From NCBI RefSeq assembly GCF_025989125.1, contig NZ_JAPDNR010000001.1, positions 186,001 to 250,000 of the forward strand: a DNA stretch of 64,000 nucleotides, in the 5' to 3' direction. Position numbers and translations under genes: made by a program. Every line of letters starts with the position of its first letter. Position 1 is the first letter of the stretch. The notes under the pieces are model-generated. The model worked only from the letters and a program-made list of their open reading frames with translations, did not search any database and had not been told where the DNA came from. This DNA is from Chitinophaga nivalis. Its GTDB lineage: Bacteria; Bacteroidota; Bacteroidia; Chitinophagales; Chitinophagaceae. This document shows positions 15,641-24,499 of the stretch, one piece after another.

Positions 15641-17115
15641 AAATTATATCCCATCCGCACCTTTACCGGATCTGTTCTCGGTACATGCTGATTGTACAGG
15701 AAGTCGAACAGCACCATCATGTTGCCTTTCATCTTGCTGCTAATCTTGTATTTCTTGCTGATTCCCAGTAAGGCGCTCTGTGTCCAGGGCTGCCCGGCGC
15801 CGTCGGCTAAAGTCGCATAGTTGGGCTGGTAGTTCTGTTCGTATCCGCCACTGAGGAAGAAGGTGCCTTTCAGCTTCCAGTCTACAAAAGACCGGATACC
15901 CATGCCCTGACTGGTAAACCGGATATTATCAAACCCGGTACCCATGCCCAGCTTGTAACTCATGCCTACACCCACACTCCCGTTTTTATGGAACTTATAG
16001 GCCACCTGACCAGCCAGATCGCTGGTGCTGGGGAAAAATTTATTGCTGCGCTGAAACTGTATATTGCTGCCAAACTCCAGCCGTTGCAGAAAACTTTTGG
16101 TTTTCATGTCGTTGGGTTTGAAATTGGGCATATCTGCTGCATTATCCAGGTCCGGGAATTTACTTTTCAACTCTTCAAACTTACTGCGGGCAGCTGCCAT
16201 CTGCTGACTGACACCCGATCCGGCATTGGGACCACCACCGCCCAGCCGTTGCTGAATCAGCTGTTCTACCTGAGAACGGGTCTGTAGTCCTTCCAGGCTT
16301 TCCGGCGATGCGGAGCCACCTCCCTGCAGGTTAAACAGGCTGGCTATCTGTGAGTTCTTTTGGATAAAATCATTATAGGCCGGCACTTTTTTCAATATCT
16401 CCATCGCCTTCTTTTCGGCCTTCTTCCGGTCTTTGAATACCTCTTTGTATTCTTTTACCTGCTGGGCATAATAGTAGGCCTCTTTGTTCATCTTCTGCAG
16501 ATCTTTGCCGAATCCGGAAAACTGACTCAGTTGTTCTTTCAGCTGTTGCTTACGTTCACGGATATACGCTTTAATCATCTCTGCCTCCTTCAACTTATCC
16601 TGCAGCGCCTGCACCTGTTTGGTAGCTCCTCCCAGTTTATCTTTCATCCCCTTTGCCTGCCCCAGCAGGTCGTTGGAACCTTTCAGAAAAGAGAGGGATT
16701 GCTGTAAAGAATCGATGTAGCCGTTGTAGCCACCGCCACCTACTAACGGTACTTTAGCCAGCTTGCCTTTCATCCGGGCTTTCATATTGCCCAGCGAGTC
16801 GATAGATCGGGTAAAGATATTCTTAGCCGCCAGGGAATCAATTTTCAACATTTTTTGCTGCATCCGTTTTTCCTGTGCCACAAAACGCGCCAGGGCTTTT
16901 TGCGAACGCTTGTCCAGCTGTTTATTCAATTGCCGGGTTTTGCTGTTGACTTCAGACAGGTATTTGGCCGGCAGTTTCTCTACCTGCTTCACAAGGCTGT
17001 CTTTACGCGCTAAGGCATGGTGCCCTGGGGATGTAATGGTGCTGTCCTGGGTTTGCTGCGCAACAGCAAAAAGTGTACAGTGACTGAGCAGGATAAATAG
17101 ATACAGGTGACGCAT
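15637..17115 (-). CDS. exported coiled-coil protein with C-terminal beta-barrel-like region, function unknown
   Basis: The signal peptide begins MRHLYLFILL and ends FAVAQ. A long helical/coiled-coil region follows (Lys/Gln/Glu heptads, roughly residues 30-270), then a Gly/Ser/Pro-rich linker (LGGGGPNAGSG). The last ~140 residues have aromatic-alternating strands ending ...VRMGYNF, a typical outer-membrane barrel end. I do not recognise a named family. The frame is open to 17256, but those codons run through a terminator hairpin (17226-17268), so I place the start at 17115. The stop codons of this gene and the methyltransferase overlap tail-to-tail. Confidence 0.78.
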   Translation of the reverse strand: MRHLYLFILLSHCTLFAVAQQTQDSTITSPGHHALARKDSLVKQVEKLPAKYLSEVNSKTRQLNKQLDKRSQKALARFVAQEKRMQQKMLKIDSLAAKNIFTRSIDSLGNMKARMKGKLAKVPLVGGGGYNGYIDSLQQSLSFLKGSNDLLGQAKGMKDKLGGATKQVQALQDKLKEAEMIKAYIRERKQQLKEQLSQFSGFGKDLQKMNKEAYYYAQQVKEYKEVFKDRKKAEKKAMEILKKVPAYNDFIQKNSQIASLFNLQGGGSASPESLEGLQTRSQVEQLIQQRLGGGGPNAGSGVSQQMAAARSKFEELKSKFPDLDNAADMPNFKPNDMKTKSFLQRLEFGSNIQFQRSNKFFPSTSDLAGQVAYKFHKNGSVGVGMSYKLGMGTGFDNIRFTSQGMGIRSFVDWKLKGTFFLSGGYEQNYQPNYATLADGAGQPWTQSALLGISKKYKISSKMKGNMMVLFDFLYNQHVPRTDPVKVRMGYNF

Positions 17116-17212
17116 AAATAAAGGGCTACTGCGGGGCAAATTACACAATAATTGCGAATAACCGCATTTACACAAAACCCTTATCACATAAGTATTACAG
17201 CAGATCAAGACA

Positions 17213-17277
17213 ATAAAAAAAGAAAGGCCGCCTATCCAATGAATACTGCGATTCATTTACAGGCGGCCCTTCTTTTT
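17213..17277. terminator. bidirectional two-tier terminator hairpin
   Basis: The outer stem GGCCGCCT / AGGCGGCC (17226-17233 / 17261-17268) encloses an inner stem AATGAAT / ATTCATT. An A-run lies before it and a T-run after. It terminates the minus-strand gene at 17292 and separates it from the coiled-coil gene. Confidence 0.8.
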
Positions 17278-17291
17278 CCGGGTTATCTTGT

Positions 17292-17678
17292 TTACTGATC
17301 CCGCTTATTCAGGTCCGTAATGGTGATAATACTATCTACAATAAAAGGACTATAGCCTCTCCAGGGAATAGCCCCGAGGTATTCTTTGTAATGCAGTTCC
17401 ACAAATTTACCGCTGGCAGTCATCAGCTGCTGCGCCACCTTTTCATTGGCAACAGAAAACTGAAACTCATTGGATTGTATCGTGCCCGTCACCCGGCCTT
17501 TATAGCCCGACTGAATCAATTTTCCTTCATAGGTTTTAAACACATATCCCTTCTCCACAAAGTAATTCAGCTCTCCAGCCTTTACACCCTGTCCGAAAAC
17601 GAAGTAATACTTATAAAAGAAAAACCCGCCTAATGCCAACAGGATAATGGTGATCACGATAAAAAGAAACCGGCCCAT
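17292..17678 (-). CDS. small membrane-anchored protein, function unknown
   Basis: 128 aa with one N-terminal transmembrane helix (residues ~4-24) and a soluble beta-rich domain containing YVFKTYEGKLIQSGY. This small family is common in Bacteroidota. From memory, relatives are sometimes labelled 6-phosphogluconate dehydrogenase by propagation error; no dehydrogenase motif is present here. The topology suggests the domain sits in the periplasm. It is 23 bp downstream of the M28 peptidase gene on the same strand and probably co-transcribed with it. Confidence 0.75.
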   Translation of the reverse strand: MGRFLFIVITIILLALGGFFFYKYYFVFGQGVKAGELNYFVEKGYVFKTYEGKLIQSGYKGRVTGTIQSNEFQFSVANEKVAQQLMTASGKFVELHYKEYLGAIPWRGYSPFIVDSIITITDLNKRDQ

Positions 17679-17701
17679 AAATAATATTTAATGATTGAAG
17701 A

Positions 17702-19075
17702 TCAAAAGTACAGATCTGTCAGGTAAATAAAGCCGGCCATGCCAAAAGCACCCAGTTCCAGTTCCCGCTTGTTAACAGATTCGAATACATCACTTGCCGC
17801 GTGATGAATATCAAAATAACGTTGAGAGTCAGGAGAAAGTTCAGCAATCGGCGTACCTAACAGTGCCGCCAGCTGTCCTACATCTACCCCACCACCTTCT
17901 TCTTCAAAATCATAGATGCCATAAGGGGCAAACAGTGGTTTCCAACTGTACAGGAGAGCTTTCTTCGCATCATCCATGGTAGTGGTAAACCCACGGGGTG
18001 TAAAACCACCTGCATCGCTTTCCAGTGCCATGATGTGTTTCTCTTTGCGTGCCTTTGCTTCTTCCGCATACTTGCGGCCACCACGGGTACCATTTTCTTC
18101 ATTCGCAAACAACACTACCCGCAAGGTACGCGTTGGTTTAATACCTGCCGCTTTAAAAGCCCGCAGCACCTCAATAGACTGCACGCAGCCGGCGCCGTCG
18201 TCATGTGCCCCTTCATTGATATCCCAGGAGTCCAGGTGGCCGCCTACGGTCAGGTACTGATCAGGATATTTGCTGCCGCGCAGCTCCGCAATCACGTTAT
18301 GCCCGATGGTATCTGCCAGCATCTGGCAATTGGTGCGCAGAAATACTTTGGCGCTGGCATCGTCTTTTACGCGATGACTCAGCCGGTCCGCATCTTCCAG
18401 TCCGATGGCTACTGCCGGAATTTTCGGATAAGCCGGGTCGTAGCCCATAGCCCCGGTATGCGGGTGATTATCTGCCGCATGCGACATAGAGCGTACGATA
18501 ACCGCCACTGCTCCATATCTGGCCGCTTTGCTCGCTCCCTGGCCCCGGTATTTCACGGCATCGCCATAAGAGTAAAAGGTTTTTATGAAAGTAGGTTTGA
18601 AATGATAGTTATAGAAAACGATCTTTCCTTTTACCTGGTCTTTTTTAGCTTCCAGGTCTTCAAAGGAGGCCACTTCCAGTACGGGGGCGGTAATACCCGC
18701 TTTGCCGGTACCTACCGAGTTGCCCAGCGCCAGTACATTCAAAGGCGGTACAGCATCCCGGCGGTTGGAGATAATACGGGCTTCTTCCCGTTCTCCCCGT
18801 ACCCAGTGAGGTACTTTACATTCCTGCAGGTATACGGTGTCTGCACCCGCTGCCTGCAATGCTTTTACACCCCATTGTTCTGCTTTTACCATCTGCGGGG
18901 AGCCGGCCAGGCGGCCTCCGATTGTTTTCGTCAGTATTCTAAGGTTTTCGTAGGCGGTACTGTGGGTCAATACTTCATCAGCAATCCGCCGGAGTACCAG
19001 CGAATCCTGTTGTTGCGCTGTAACTGCCGCCGGCAGCGAACAGGCAAATAAAATTGGCAACAAATGTTTTTTCAT
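17702..19075 (-). CDS. secreted M28-family metallopeptidase (carboxypeptidase Q/PGCP-like)
   Basis: Zinc exopeptidase with a signal peptide (PAAVTAQ|QQDS). A protease-associated insert sits at about residues 125-235 (KGKIVFYNYHF). The dizinc site is complete: GGHLDSW (His), HDDGAG (Asp), NEENG (Glu general base/ligand), ESDAGG (Asp) and DIHHAASD (His). The 457-aa length fits the PGCP branch. Likely periplasmic or secreted, degrading peptides. The ATG at 19075 is the natural start before the signal peptide. The small anchored protein follows in the same transcript. Confidence 0.93.
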   Translation of the reverse strand: MKKHLLPILFACSLPAAVTAQQQDSLVLRRIADEVLTHSTAYENLRILTKTIGGRLAGSPQMVKAEQWGVKALQAAGADTVYLQECKVPHWVRGEREEARIISNRRDAVPPLNVLALGNSVGTGKAGITAPVLEVASFEDLEAKKDQVKGKIVFYNYHFKPTFIKTFYSYGDAVKYRGQGASKAARYGAVAVIVRSMSHAADNHPHTGAMGYDPAYPKIPAVAIGLEDADRLSHRVKDDASAKVFLRTNCQMLADTIGHNVIAELRGSKYPDQYLTVGGHLDSWDINEGAHDDGAGCVQSIEVLRAFKAAGIKPTRTLRVVLFANEENGTRGGRKYAEEAKARKEKHIMALESDAGGFTPRGFTTTMDDAKKALLYSWKPLFAPYGIYDFEEEGGGVDVGQLAALLGTPIAELSPDSQRYFDIHHAASDVFESVNKRELELGAFGMAGFIYLTDLYF

Positions 19076-19216
19076 GCAGCAGGTTTATGTTGAATAAAAC
19101 TAATTAATTGGCAGTCGCGTTACAAATAACAAAAAAATAATCGGAAAGTAAAAGTCCCGGCCACCCCAGCCTGCGAAAACCGGTACCGTCACACCCCGGC
19201 GCAACTGGTTCGGGGG

Positions 19217-19249
19217 TTGGTTGCCATATGCCTGAAAAAGTTACCTTTG
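19217..19249 (+). promoter_or_regulatory. Bacteroidota-type promoter of bshA
   Basis: TTG (19221-19223; another at 19217) is separated by 18 bp from TACCTTTG (19242-19249), close to the TTTG-N19-TAnnTTTG consensus. Initiation would be near 19255, leaving a ~118-nt leader before the ATG at 19373. The rest of the 297-bp interval 19076-19372 shows no gene. Confidence 0.65.
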
Positions 19250-19372
19250 TTGATGCAAAACAGCCGGATGGCACCACGCGCTTACCGAAAGCAACCCTGA
19301 AAAGCAGGGTGTAATACCCGCTTACGGACACTTCTGCCGATTGCTGTTGCTTTTAAGTTTAAATAATAACAC

Positions 19373-20518
19373 ATGCGCATAGGAATAGTATGTTATCCTA
19401 CTTACGGTGGTAGCGGCGTACTGGCAACAGAGCTGGGGAAAGCCCTGGCAGACAAAGGCCACATGGTACACTTCATCACCTATCAACAGCCGGTAAGGCT
19501 GAACGCTTTTCACGCTAATATATATTATCACGAGGTACAGGTACCGACCTACCCGCTTTTTGATTTTCCACCTTATGAGTCGGCCCTCAGCAGCACGATG
19601 GTAGATGTGATCATTAATCAGAAACTGGATCTCCTGCATGTACATTATGCCATCCCACACGCATCTACAGCCTATATGGCCAAACAGATCGTTAAGAAAC
19701 AAGGCAGAACCGTACCTTTTATTACCACCCTTCACGGTACAGATATTACCCTGGTAGGCAAGGATAAAACCTATGCACCGGTAGTAACCTTCTCTATCAA
19801 TGAGTCGGATGCGATTACAGCGGTTTCAGAAAACCTGCGGGACGAAACCTATAAATCTTTTCAGATAGAAAAAGATATCTCTGTTATCTACAACTTTGTG
19901 GATACCCAGCGTTTCAGCCGCCAGGAACTGCCTCATTTCAGAAAAGCCATTGCTCCCAACGGAGAAAAAATACTGCTGCACGTATCCAACTTCCGTAAAG
20001 TAAAACGGGTGCCGGATGTGGTGAAAGTATTTGCCCGTGTACGGGAGAAAATGCCGGCAAAACTGTTGCTGGTAGGCGATGGACCAGATCGTCCGATGAT
20101 TGAGTGCCTGTGCCGGGAACTGAATTTATGTGAAGATGTACGTTTTGTGGGTAAACAGGAGCAGCTGGAAGACGTGATGTCTATCAGCGATTTGTTCCTG
20201 CTGCCATCAGATTATGAAAGCTTTGGTCTGGCAGCACTCGAAGCGATGGCTGCGCAGGTACCGGTTATTTCCTCCAATGCCGGCGGTTTACCTGAAATCA
20301 ATATCCAGGGGCAAACCGGTTATATGAGCGATGTAGGAGATGTAGATGGTATGGCCGCACACGCCATTGCCCTGCTGGAAGATGAAGCCCTGCTGGCCAA
20401 AGTACGTAAAGGTGCGCTGGCTCAGGCCTTGCGTTTCCATATTGATAATATCATTCCGCAATACGAAGCGTTGTACGAAGAAGTATTACAAAAACAGGCA
20501 CAGGCCGCGATTCTTTAA
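19373..20518 (+). CDS. bshA: N-acetyl-alpha-D-glucosaminyl L-malate synthase
   Basis: First enzyme of bacillithiol synthesis: transfers GlcNAc from UDP-GlcNAc to L-malate. GT4/GT-B glycosyltransferase whose N-terminus (MRIGIVCYPTYGGSGVLATELG) is diagnostic for BshA. TLHGTDITLVG and the E-x7-E-like motif in PSDYESFGLAALEAMA complete the active site. The 381-aa length is typical. It implies that the cell uses bacillithiol as its low-molecular-weight thiol. bshB and bshC are not in the window. Its TAA overlaps the stop of the convergent EnvC-like gene (TTAA at 20515-20518). Confidence 0.95.
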   Translation: MRIGIVCYPTYGGSGVLATELGKALADKGHMVHFITYQQPVRLNAFHANIYYHEVQVPTYPLFDFPPYESALSSTMVDVIINQKLDLLHVHYAIPHASTAYMAKQIVKKQGRTVPFITTLHGTDITLVGKDKTYAPVVTFSINESDAITAVSENLRDETYKSFQIEKDISVIYNFVDTQRFSRQELPHFRKAIAPNGEKILLHVSNFRKVKRVPDVVKVFARVREKMPAKLLLVGDGPDRPMIECLCRELNLCEDVRFVGKQEQLEDVMSISDLFLLPSDYESFGLAALEAMAAQVPVISSNAGGLPEINIQGQTGYMSDVGDVDGMAAHAIALLEDEALLAKVRKGALAQALRFHIDNIIPQYEALYEEVLQKQAQAAIL

Positions 20519-21891
20519 CGACCACGTATCCATCTTTCCGGATTCTGTTTGGTCATGTTCCGGTATATCTGTAATTCTATCTCGCCGGTATTACTACCCG
20601 CGCCGGAAGCCGCGGCACCCAGTACCTGACCACGTTTTACAGACATTCCTTTACTTACGCGAACATCCACGAGCCGCACATAATTGGTAAAATATTTTCC
20701 ATGGCGCAGGGTAACCATATATCCTGCGCCTGGTACCATAAATACCATAATTACTTCTCCCTCGAAGATAGCTTTTACAGCAGCGCCTTCACCGGTAGCA
20801 ATGATTACCCCGTTGTGATCTACTTCAATTTTCCCTACCCTTCCGGCGCCGAAGTGCCCTGTGATGCGCCCTGCATCTACCGGCCATGGTAAACGGCCAC
20901 GATTGGCTTCAAAATCACGCGACAGCGACAATGCTTCCGGCGTAGCAACCAGCACATCTTCATTGGATGTTTTTGCCGGTTCCGGCTCCTCTTCTTCTTT
21001 TTCCGGTACTTCCTTCTTCGGTTTGGGAACAGGTTTATTGGCTTTTTTAGCGGCAGCCAATGCCGCTCTTCTACGCGCCTCGGCCAGTTGGCGGCGTTTC
21101 AGTTCAGCGGCTTTTTTCCGGGCAAGCGCTTCAGCGGCTGCTTTTCTTTGTGCAGCTGCGATTTCCCGCCGGATGGCATCCTGAATAGCCTTATCTACCT
21201 GCCGGGCTTCTGCCTTGCTTTTATTGATGCTTTGCTGTAATTCCTGTTCCTGGTCTTTCAGCTGGGCAATCGTCTGATCGGTTTCTTTTTTATCTGCCAG
21301 CAGAGATACCTGTTCCTTTTTTTCTGTTTGCAGTACGCCTGCTTTCTGTGCCCGTTGTTCCTGCAGTACTACCAGTTTCTCGCCCAGCAGCGCTTTGGTA
21401 GACAGCAGATTTTCTGCCTGACGGCGGCGGTTCTCCCGATACTGACGTAAGTACTGGTACCGGCGGATGGCATCATTAAAGCTGGTGGCTGAAAAAAAGA
21501 AGTGCAGTACACTATAGGCGTCCTTCGTTTTATAGGCGTATACAATCAGCTGGGCATAACGGGCGCGTAATGAATCCACTTCCCGCTCCAGCGTTTGTAC
21601 GTTATCGTTAGTATGGTGAATATCTCCGTCTATCTGGCTGATCTCCTGATTAATATTACTGATCAGGGCCGTGCGGGTGCTGATTTTTTGTTGTAGTTCC
21701 CGTTGCAGACCAATGTTTACACGGGCAGATTGTTGTACCTGGCGGAGGGATTTATTGGCTTCTTCAATCTCTTTCAACAGCTGCTGTTTGCGGTTTTCCA
21801 GTGTCGCGCGCGATGGTTTATTACCTCGTTGTGCATATAACAACGCAGGCAATAGCCAGAGAGCCATCAAAAGAGGGATCAACTTTCTCAA
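20515..21891 (-). CDS. EnvC-like coiled-coil LytM protein, paralogue 1 (degenerate M23 site)
   Basis: Signal peptide (ALLYAQ|RGNK), a long coiled coil (residues ~25-275, Arg/Ala/Lys-rich), a Pro/Glu linker, and a C-terminal LytM/M23 domain (about 335-458). The zinc site is degenerate: the usual HxxxD is replaced around VDHNGVII, and the second motif HxH is lost (GKYFTNYVRL in place of xVYAHL). This is the EnvC situation, where the LytM domain activates amidases instead of cutting peptidoglycan. It is the last gene of the dut-TPR-DUF4292-EnvC run, 141 bp after its paralogue. A role in daughter-cell separation is inferred. Confidence 0.9.
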   Translation of the reverse strand: MRKLIPLLMALWLLPALLYAQRGNKPSRATLENRKQQLLKEIEEANKSLRQVQQSARVNIGLQRELQQKISTRTALISNINQEISQIDGDIHHTNDNVQTLEREVDSLRARYAQLIVYAYKTKDAYSVLHFFFSATSFNDAIRRYQYLRQYRENRRRQAENLLSTKALLGEKLVVLQEQRAQKAGVLQTEKKEQVSLLADKKETDQTIAQLKDQEQELQQSINKSKAEARQVDKAIQDAIRREIAAAQRKAAAEALARKKAAELKRRQLAEARRRAALAAAKKANKPVPKPKKEVPEKEEEEPEPAKTSNEDVLVATPEALSLSRDFEANRGRLPWPVDAGRITGHFGAGRVGKIEVDHNGVIIATGEGAAVKAIFEGEVIMVFMVPGAGYMVTLRHGKYFTNYVRLVDVRVSKGMSVKRGQVLGAAASGAGSNTGEIELQIYRNMTKQNPERWIRGR

Positions 21892-21945
21892 AAAAAATGC
21901 ATTTGGTTAGTAAGCGTAAGGCCGGTACGGTGCTACCGGGTAATG

Positions 21946-22002
21946 GCTGTTATGCCTGAACAACAGGTATGTTAACAATGGCGGTTGTTCAGGCATAATA
22001 GC
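21946..22002. terminator. long intergenic hairpin without U-tract between the EnvC paralogues
   Basis: The 19-bp arms pair at 18 positions (GCTGTTATGCCTGAACAAC against GTTGTTCAGGCATAATAGC) around a 19-nt loop. No T-run follows on the minus strand. It may be an RNA stabiliser, a processing site or an unconventional terminator between two same-strand genes. Confidence 0.55.
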
Positions 22003-22032
22003 TGCCGGTATATCATGACGGCCTTATAAAAA

Positions 22033-23478
22033 TTATCTTCTGCGTATCCACTGCTCAGGATTCTGTTTGGTAACCCCTTTCCAGATCTGCAGTTCCACCT
22101 CTCCGGTATTTTCAATATCGTTGACGCTGGCGGTACCAATTACCTGGCCCGTTTTCACATTATCCCCTTTCTTCACGCGGGTAGTCTGCAAACGTACATA
22201 GGTAGTAAAGTATTGTCCATGGCGTATAATGATCACATATCCTGAGCCAGGCATTACCACAACGGATTTCACTTCTCCGTCGAAAATGGATTTAACCGCG
22301 CCGCCTTTGTTGGTGGCAATGACAATACCATCGGAAGGTACCTGGATATGTTCCATTACCGCATGCTGGTGAATACCAAAATGTTCAATGATATTACCGG
22401 CATCCACAGGCCATGGCAGTTTACCACGGTTAGCCTCAAAGCTTTCAGATAAAGCCAGGGCTTCCGGTGTAGCTTCCAGTACGTTTTCACTGCGGGTAAC
22501 GGGTTTCTCCGGTTCCGGTGCAGGCGTTGGTTTTACCGGAGCAGGTGCTGGTTTTTCCGGTGGTGGAGCAGGTGTATTGTTATTATTGGCATTGTTGGCA
22601 GCGGCAGCAGCGGCTCTTGCTTTTTCAGCAGCGGCGGCAGCAGCTTTCCGGGCCTCTTCTTCTCTCTTGCGTTTTTCTTCTGCTGCTTTACGACGTGCCG
22701 CTTCTTCCTCTATTGCCTTACGTCTGGCTTCTTCAATCTCCCGACGGATTACTGCACGGATGGCCGCCTGTACTTTCAAGGCGTCTTTCTTACGCTGATT
22801 GATATCGGTCACCAGTTCCTTCTCTCTTCCTTTTAGTTTGTAGAGCACTTCGTCCTTTTCCTTTTTATCTACTTCCAGTGTGGCACGTTGCTCCTGCTCT
22901 GTTTTCAGGGCGTCGGAACGTCTTACCCGCTGTGATTCCAGGCTTTGGATTTTCTGGTTCAGCTGATCCTGTGTGCTGATAATATTATCGGCCTGACGGC
23001 GGCGGTATTCCCGATATTGCTTTAGATACTGAAAACGTTTTACGGCATCATTAAAATTCTGTGCAGAAAAAACAAAATTCAGCATGTCGTAGGAAGAACG
23101 GTTCTTGTAGGCGTAGATAATCAGTTGTGCATATTGCGCCTTTAAGGTATCCAGGTCTTTCTGCAGGGTTTTTACATCGCGGTAGGCGGTATTGATATCT
23201 CCGTTGATAAAGTTAATTTCTTCATTGATGTTGTTGATAAGCCGGGTACGCAGCGTGATCTTATCACGCAGGGCGCGTAATTGCCCCAGGCTCTCCCGGG
23301 TCGATTTTTTGGTAAGATTCAGCTGTTCGTTGGCCTCCTCTATTTCTTTTTGCAGTTCCTTTTTCCTGCGCTCCAGTTCTTCCCGTGACTGTTGCTGCTG
23401 GCTACTTTGTGCCACCAATATTGTTGGTATCAACCATACAATCAACATGAACGGGATAATCTTCTTCAAATACAACAT
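22033..23478 (-). CDS. EnvC-like coiled-coil LytM protein, paralogue 2 (degenerate M23 site)
   Basis: Same architecture as its downstream paralogue: signal peptide (TILVAQ|SSQQ), coiled coil to about residue 285, a low-complexity Ala/Asn/Pro/Lys linker (AAAANNANNNNTPAPPPEKP), then a LytM-like domain ending NPEQWIRRR. The HxH motif is also lost (GQYFTTYVRL), so it is probably a non-catalytic amidase activator. The frame is open to 23499 but the ATG at 23478 gives the better signal peptide. The paralogues share end-to-end similarity, indicating a tandem duplication; the linker is the most divergent part. Confidence 0.9.
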   Translation of the reverse strand: MLYLKKIIPFMLIVWLIPTILVAQSSQQQQSREELERRKKELQKEIEEANEQLNLTKKSTRESLGQLRALRDKITLRTRLINNINEEINFINGDINTAYRDVKTLQKDLDTLKAQYAQLIIYAYKNRSSYDMLNFVFSAQNFNDAVKRFQYLKQYREYRRRQADNIISTQDQLNQKIQSLESQRVRRSDALKTEQEQRATLEVDKKEKDEVLYKLKGREKELVTDINQRKKDALKVQAAIRAVIRREIEEARRKAIEEEAARRKAAEEKRKREEEARKAAAAAAEKARAAAAAANNANNNNTPAPPPEKPAPAPVKPTPAPEPEKPVTRSENVLEATPEALALSESFEANRGKLPWPVDAGNIIEHFGIHQHAVMEHIQVPSDGIVIATNKGGAVKSIFDGEVKSVVVMPGSGYVIIIRHGQYFTTYVRLQTTRVKKGDNVKTGQVIGTASVNDIENTGEVELQIWKGVTKQNPEQWIRRR

Positions 23479-23583
23479 GACTATATTTAGTAACTGCAAG
23501 TTAAATATCAGGTTCCGGTTTATAAACGCTAAATATACAACGTTTATTAGTTTAATGAAGATGACATTTGTGTAAATGCCGGG

Positions 23584-24417
23584 TTACATACGTTTATAGC
23601 TGGAAGGCGTATTAAACGGAAAAGTAAGCGGTACATCAAAGTCGTATCTGGTGAAGTCCAGGGCTACTTTGGTCACCCCTTTTTCTTCAATGAAAATACG
23701 GCGGGTGGTCGGAAATTTACGGCCGGCTGCCTTCGCATAGTCGCCATAGGTGAGTTCGCAGGAGCGTTGGTTTCCCGTATTATCTTTATCCATTACTTTA
23801 CTTTGCTGTAAGCCAAAGTCATCTGCAAATACATTGAATAAGCTAACGAATTTGGTATGATCACAGCTAAAGGAGATAATGCTGGGCGTTTTTACGACCT
23901 GGTATATCGAATCCGTCAGATATATCGGATTCCCAATCAACATTTCCTGTAAGGTGTTGAAGTCAAACGGAATATTCAGCAAGGCTTCTGCATCGGACGT
24001 CTTCCGCAGGATCAGTTGTTTTTCCAGGCGGTTATATAGTTTCAGGCTATCCGGTGTTATCACGGCACGTATCACTTCATCTACAATAGGGGCGCTGACA
24101 GATATCCAGATAATACTGTCTTTTTTCATCCGGATGGTAGCCGTCAGGTTATTATGACTTCTTTTTTCATCTTCAAACCCCAGCCTCACTCTGCCGGAGA
24201 AGGTATTAAATGCAATATGGTTACTTTTTATTCCCTGTAACATGGCGGATGTAAACTTTGCCAGTTCTTCCGCAGAGGAAGTATCCCGTATTACGCCGCC
24301 TCTGCTTGTATCTGCAGCAGGAAAGGTGTTACGTGCCAGTTTCTTCGGGTGTCTGCAGGCCACCATTGCCATACTGACGGTAAATATTAAAAGTGTGACT
24401 ACAATTACTCTTTTCAT
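23584..24417 (-). CDS. DUF4292 lipoprotein
   Basis: Lipoprotein with lipobox MVAC (Cys21) and a LolA/LolB-like fold region typical of DUF4292 (SGRVRLGFEDEKRSHNNLTATIRMKKDSIIWISVSA-type strands). It is conserved beside dut, a TPR lipoprotein and EnvC in Bacteroidota. A role in envelope lipoprotein or lipid handling is inferred from fold and neighbours only. The 277-aa length is normal. Genes on both sides are on the same strand (82 bp after the TPR gene; 105 bp before the EnvC paralogue). Confidence 0.88.
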   Translation of the reverse strand: MKRVIVVTLLIFTVSMAMVACRHPKKLARNTFPAADTSRGGVIRDTSSAEELAKFTSAMLQGIKSNHIAFNTFSGRVRLGFEDEKRSHNNLTATIRMKKDSIIWISVSAPIVDEVIRAVITPDSLKLYNRLEKQLILRKTSDAEALLNIPFDFNTLQEMLIGNPIYLTDSIYQVVKTPSIISFSCDHTKFVSLFNVFADDFGLQQSKVMDKDNTGNQRSCELTYGDYAKAAGRKFPTTRRIFIEEKGVTKVALDFTRYDFDVPLTFPFNTPSSYKRM

Positions 24418-24499
24418 GTTAGCTTTTAGCGTTGGGCATTCAGCTCAGACCATCAGCAGCCGGTATGTTCAGGATACCAGCGGCTAAAAAGCCAAACGC

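Noticed and set aside
17116..17256. 47-residue N-terminal extension of the coiled-coil protein
   Set aside because: It runs through a terminator hairpin and precedes a good signal peptide, so translation likely starts at 17115.
18035..19051. 338-codon plus-strand ORF
   Set aside because: Antisense to the M28 peptidase, which has a complete metal site and signal peptide; the ORF product has no recognisable motif.
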